Below the pieces are notes generated by a model. That model did not search any database. It worked only from the letters and a program-made list of their open reading frames with translations, and was not told where the DNA came from. This document shows positions 62,625 through 64,000 of a DNA stretch of 64,000 nt, in pieces (within the stretch, counting starts at the first letter, position 1; every line of letters begins with the position of its first letter). Position numbers and translations under genes: made by a program. The DNA comes from an uncultured Cellvibrio sp. GTDB taxonomy: Bacteria > Pseudomonadota > Gammaproteobacteria > Pseudomonadales > Cellvibrionaceae. The stretch is from contig CAMLML010000011.1 of the NCBI GenBank assembly GCA_946481095.1, positions 8,222 to 72,221 of the forward strand, read 5' to 3'.

Positions 62625-63545
62625 ATGAGTACGTTTTGGAGTTTATGGATTATTGTTTTGACGCTAACCAATCTGGCGTTGTTGTTCTGGTTGTTGATGG
62701 CCAACCGTCGCCGTGAAATCAAAGGACCGGAAACCGGTGAGGTAAAAACTACAGGGCATGAATACGATGGCATTGAGGAGTACGACAACCCTCTGCCACG
62801 TTGGTGGTTTTACATGTTTTTGGGAACCTTTATTTTTGCCATCGGCTATTTGATTATTTATCCAGGGCTTGGACTCTACAAGGGTGTTTCCATCAAGGAA
62901 TACGATGGAAAAACCTGGACTGCTGTTAATGAGTTGCGTCACGATCAGCGCTTGGCAGAAGAGATTTACCAGCAAACCTATGCCACCTTTGCCAAGATGC
63001 CTATCCCGGAATTGGCTAACAATCAAGACGCCATGAAAATGGGCCAGCGTTTGTTTCAAGATAACTGCGCGCTTTGCCATGGTTCAGATGGCGGCGGTAA
63101 CACAGGTTTCCCCAATTTAACGGATAGAGACTGGTTGTGGGGTGGTGAACCCCGATTAATTCTCGAGACGATTACCCATGGACGAAAGGCGCTGATGCCT
63201 GCTTGGGGAAAGACCTTGGGTGAAGAGGGCGTAGTGAATGTTACAGAGTTTGTGCTTAGCCTTTCGGGTGCTCAACACAATACGGAGAAAGCGGCACTGG
63301 GATCAAAGATTTTTGCAGCCAATTGTGTTGCTTGTCATGGAGTGGAGGGAAAAGGAACTTATCAAAACGGAGCACCCAATTTGACAGACAATGTCTGGCT
63401 CTATGGCAGCAAGCCGGAGATCATTCGCCAAACTATTCGTGATGGTCGTAATGGTCAGATGCCTGCTCAACTCGAGAACCTCAAAGAAGACAAAATTCAT
63501 TTATTGGCTGCTTATGTATATAGCCTCTCTCTTGACAGTAACTAA
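62625..63545 (+). CDS. ccoP: Cytochrome cbb3 oxidase subunit III
   Basis: 306 aa. Two N-terminal membrane helices (FWSLWIIVLTLTNLALLFWL, WWFYMFLGTFIFAIGYLIIY) with GHEYDGIEEYDNPLPRWW between, then two c-type haem domains: CALCHG and CVACHG, with distal Met in LMPAWG and GQMPAQ. Electron entry to the oxidase. 2 nt after ccoQ. Confidence 0.96.
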   Translation: MSTFWSLWIIVLTLTNLALLFWLLMANRRREIKGPETGEVKTTGHEYDGIEEYDNPLPRWWFYMFLGTFIFAIGYLIIYPGLGLYKGVSIKEYDGKTWTAVNELRHDQRLAEEIYQQTYATFAKMPIPELANNQDAMKMGQRLFQDNCALCHGSDGGGNTGFPNLTDRDWLWGGEPRLILETITHGRKALMPAWGKTLGEEGVVNVTEFVLSLSGAQHNTEKAALGSKIFAANCVACHGVEGKGTYQNGAPNLTDNVWLYGSKPEIIRQTIRDGRNGQMPAQLENLKEDKIHLLAAYVYSLSLDSN

Positions 63546-63556
63546 TCTGTGATCAG

Positions 63557-63594
63557 TAAAAAGGCAGGTTCATCAATGGGCCTGCCTTTTTTTG
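63557..63594 (+). terminator. Terminator after ccoP
   Basis: AAAAAGGCAGG/CCTGCCTTTTTTT hairpin with a 12-base loop (stem 63561-63588), ending the ccoNOQP transcript. Confidence 0.88.
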
Positions 63595-63622
63595 TTTATA
63601 GCAACAGATAGTGGGGAAACAC

Positions 63623-64000
63623 TTGAACGATAAAATTCCAGCATCTTCCGATAAAGACGAAATCCGTTACGTCAATCTTTATGAAGCGGAAGAAAAAATT
63701 TATACCCGCCACATCACAGGTTTTTATCAGCGCTTGCGCCGTTATACAGGAATTCCCCTGATGACGGGATTTTTGCTTATGCCCTGGTTGGTGATTGATA
63801 ACAGGCCTGCCATGTTATTTGATTTGGGTGCGCGAAAATTTCACATTTTGTGGTTAACTTTTTGGCCGCAAGATGCCATGTATCTTGCCTGGTTGTTGGT
63901 GATATCGGCATTTTTGTTATTTACAGTAACGGTGTTGGTTGGGCGCGTCTGGTGCGGTTTTACTTGTCCGCAAACAGTGTGGACGCAAATGTTTATCTGG
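63623..64000 (+). CDS. ccoG: CcoG-type cytochrome oxidase accessory protein (3' end beyond window)
   Basis: First 126 codons, starting at TTG 63623 with GGGGAAA 5 nt upstream. Text NLYEAEEKIYTRHITGFYQR, LMTGFLLMPWLVIDNRPAML, DLGARKFHILWLTFWPQD and GRVWCGFTCPQTVWTQMFIW is the CcoG/RdxA start: membrane helices leading to the first Cys of a ferredoxin-like region. It helps copper delivery/reduction for cbb3 assembly. Open to the window edge. Confidence 0.95.
   Translation, partial: MNDKIPASSDKDEIRYVNLYEAEEKIYTRHITGFYQRLRRYTGIPLMTGFLLMPWLVIDNRPAMLFDLGARKFHILWLTFWPQDAMYLAWLLVISAFLLFTVTVLVGRVWCGFTCPQTVWTQMFIW

Overview
The window (about 44% GC by eye) looks like the chromosome of a plant-polysaccharide-degrading gammaproteobacterium close to Cellvibrio. 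The reasons are secreted enzymes with CBM2 modules and long serine linkers, a cbb3 oxidase operon, and the sbcB/argG/rnr/rlmB housekeeping genes. No database was searched. Family names come from motifs and domain order.

Region 1 (1-19,460) is a pectin / rhamnogalacturonan-I (RG-I) locus. Leftward genes encode a GH43 arabinanase (cut by the window edge), a pectin methylesterase (CE8), a PL9 pectate lyase, a GH53 galactanase and a PL11 rhamnogalacturonan lyase, then a membrane-anchored AraC regulator. Rightward is a GH35 beta-galactosidase, and then a leftward GH2 enzyme. Together they would strip arabinan and galactan side chains and cut the homogalacturonan and RG-I backbones. Three genes here are broken: an orphan CBM2 protein (4394-4776), a GH105 unsaturated-uronyl hydrolase (16582-16958) and the start of a Tat-exported PL26-like exo-lyase (19157-19459).

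Region 2 (about 19,480-42,500) is an integrative-conjugative-element-like island of the PFGI-1/SPI-7 class, almost entirely leftward. Its right end holds the replication/partition module in canonical order: ParA, ParB (PFGI_1 class), DUF2857, STY4528-type replication protein, TIGR03761 and DUF3158. Further left are SSB, a type IA topoisomerase, a PilL-like protein, CsrA, TraT, a DUF3577-like protein, RadC and an ArdB/KlcA antirestriction protein, with many small unknown genes. No integrase, relaxase or type IV secretion genes lie in the window. Two non-coding structures stand out. The first is a repeated 5' leader, seen before seven genes (six complete, one divergent), with a pseudoknot, a tetraloop hairpin and an attenuator-like switch. 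The second is an array of five palindromes in which copies of the 3' end of the replication gene alternate with the palindromes (37,628-37,866). Two matching operators (GTGTCCCGWGACAC) and a 600-base structured intergenic region also lie here.

Region 3 (42,573-64,000) is core chromosome: rpsT, a Ser/Thr kinase with extracytoplasmic C-x7-C repeats and a partner secreted protein, tRNA-Leu(CAG), rnr, rlmB, a DUF3012 lipoprotein, a YqaB-like HAD phosphatase, a two-gene signalling unit (degenerate sensor plus HPt-REC-REC-GGDEF), carbonic anhydrase, a GH97 alpha-glucosidase, sbcB, argG, and ccoNOQP with the start of ccoG behind a near-consensus FNR/Anr box.
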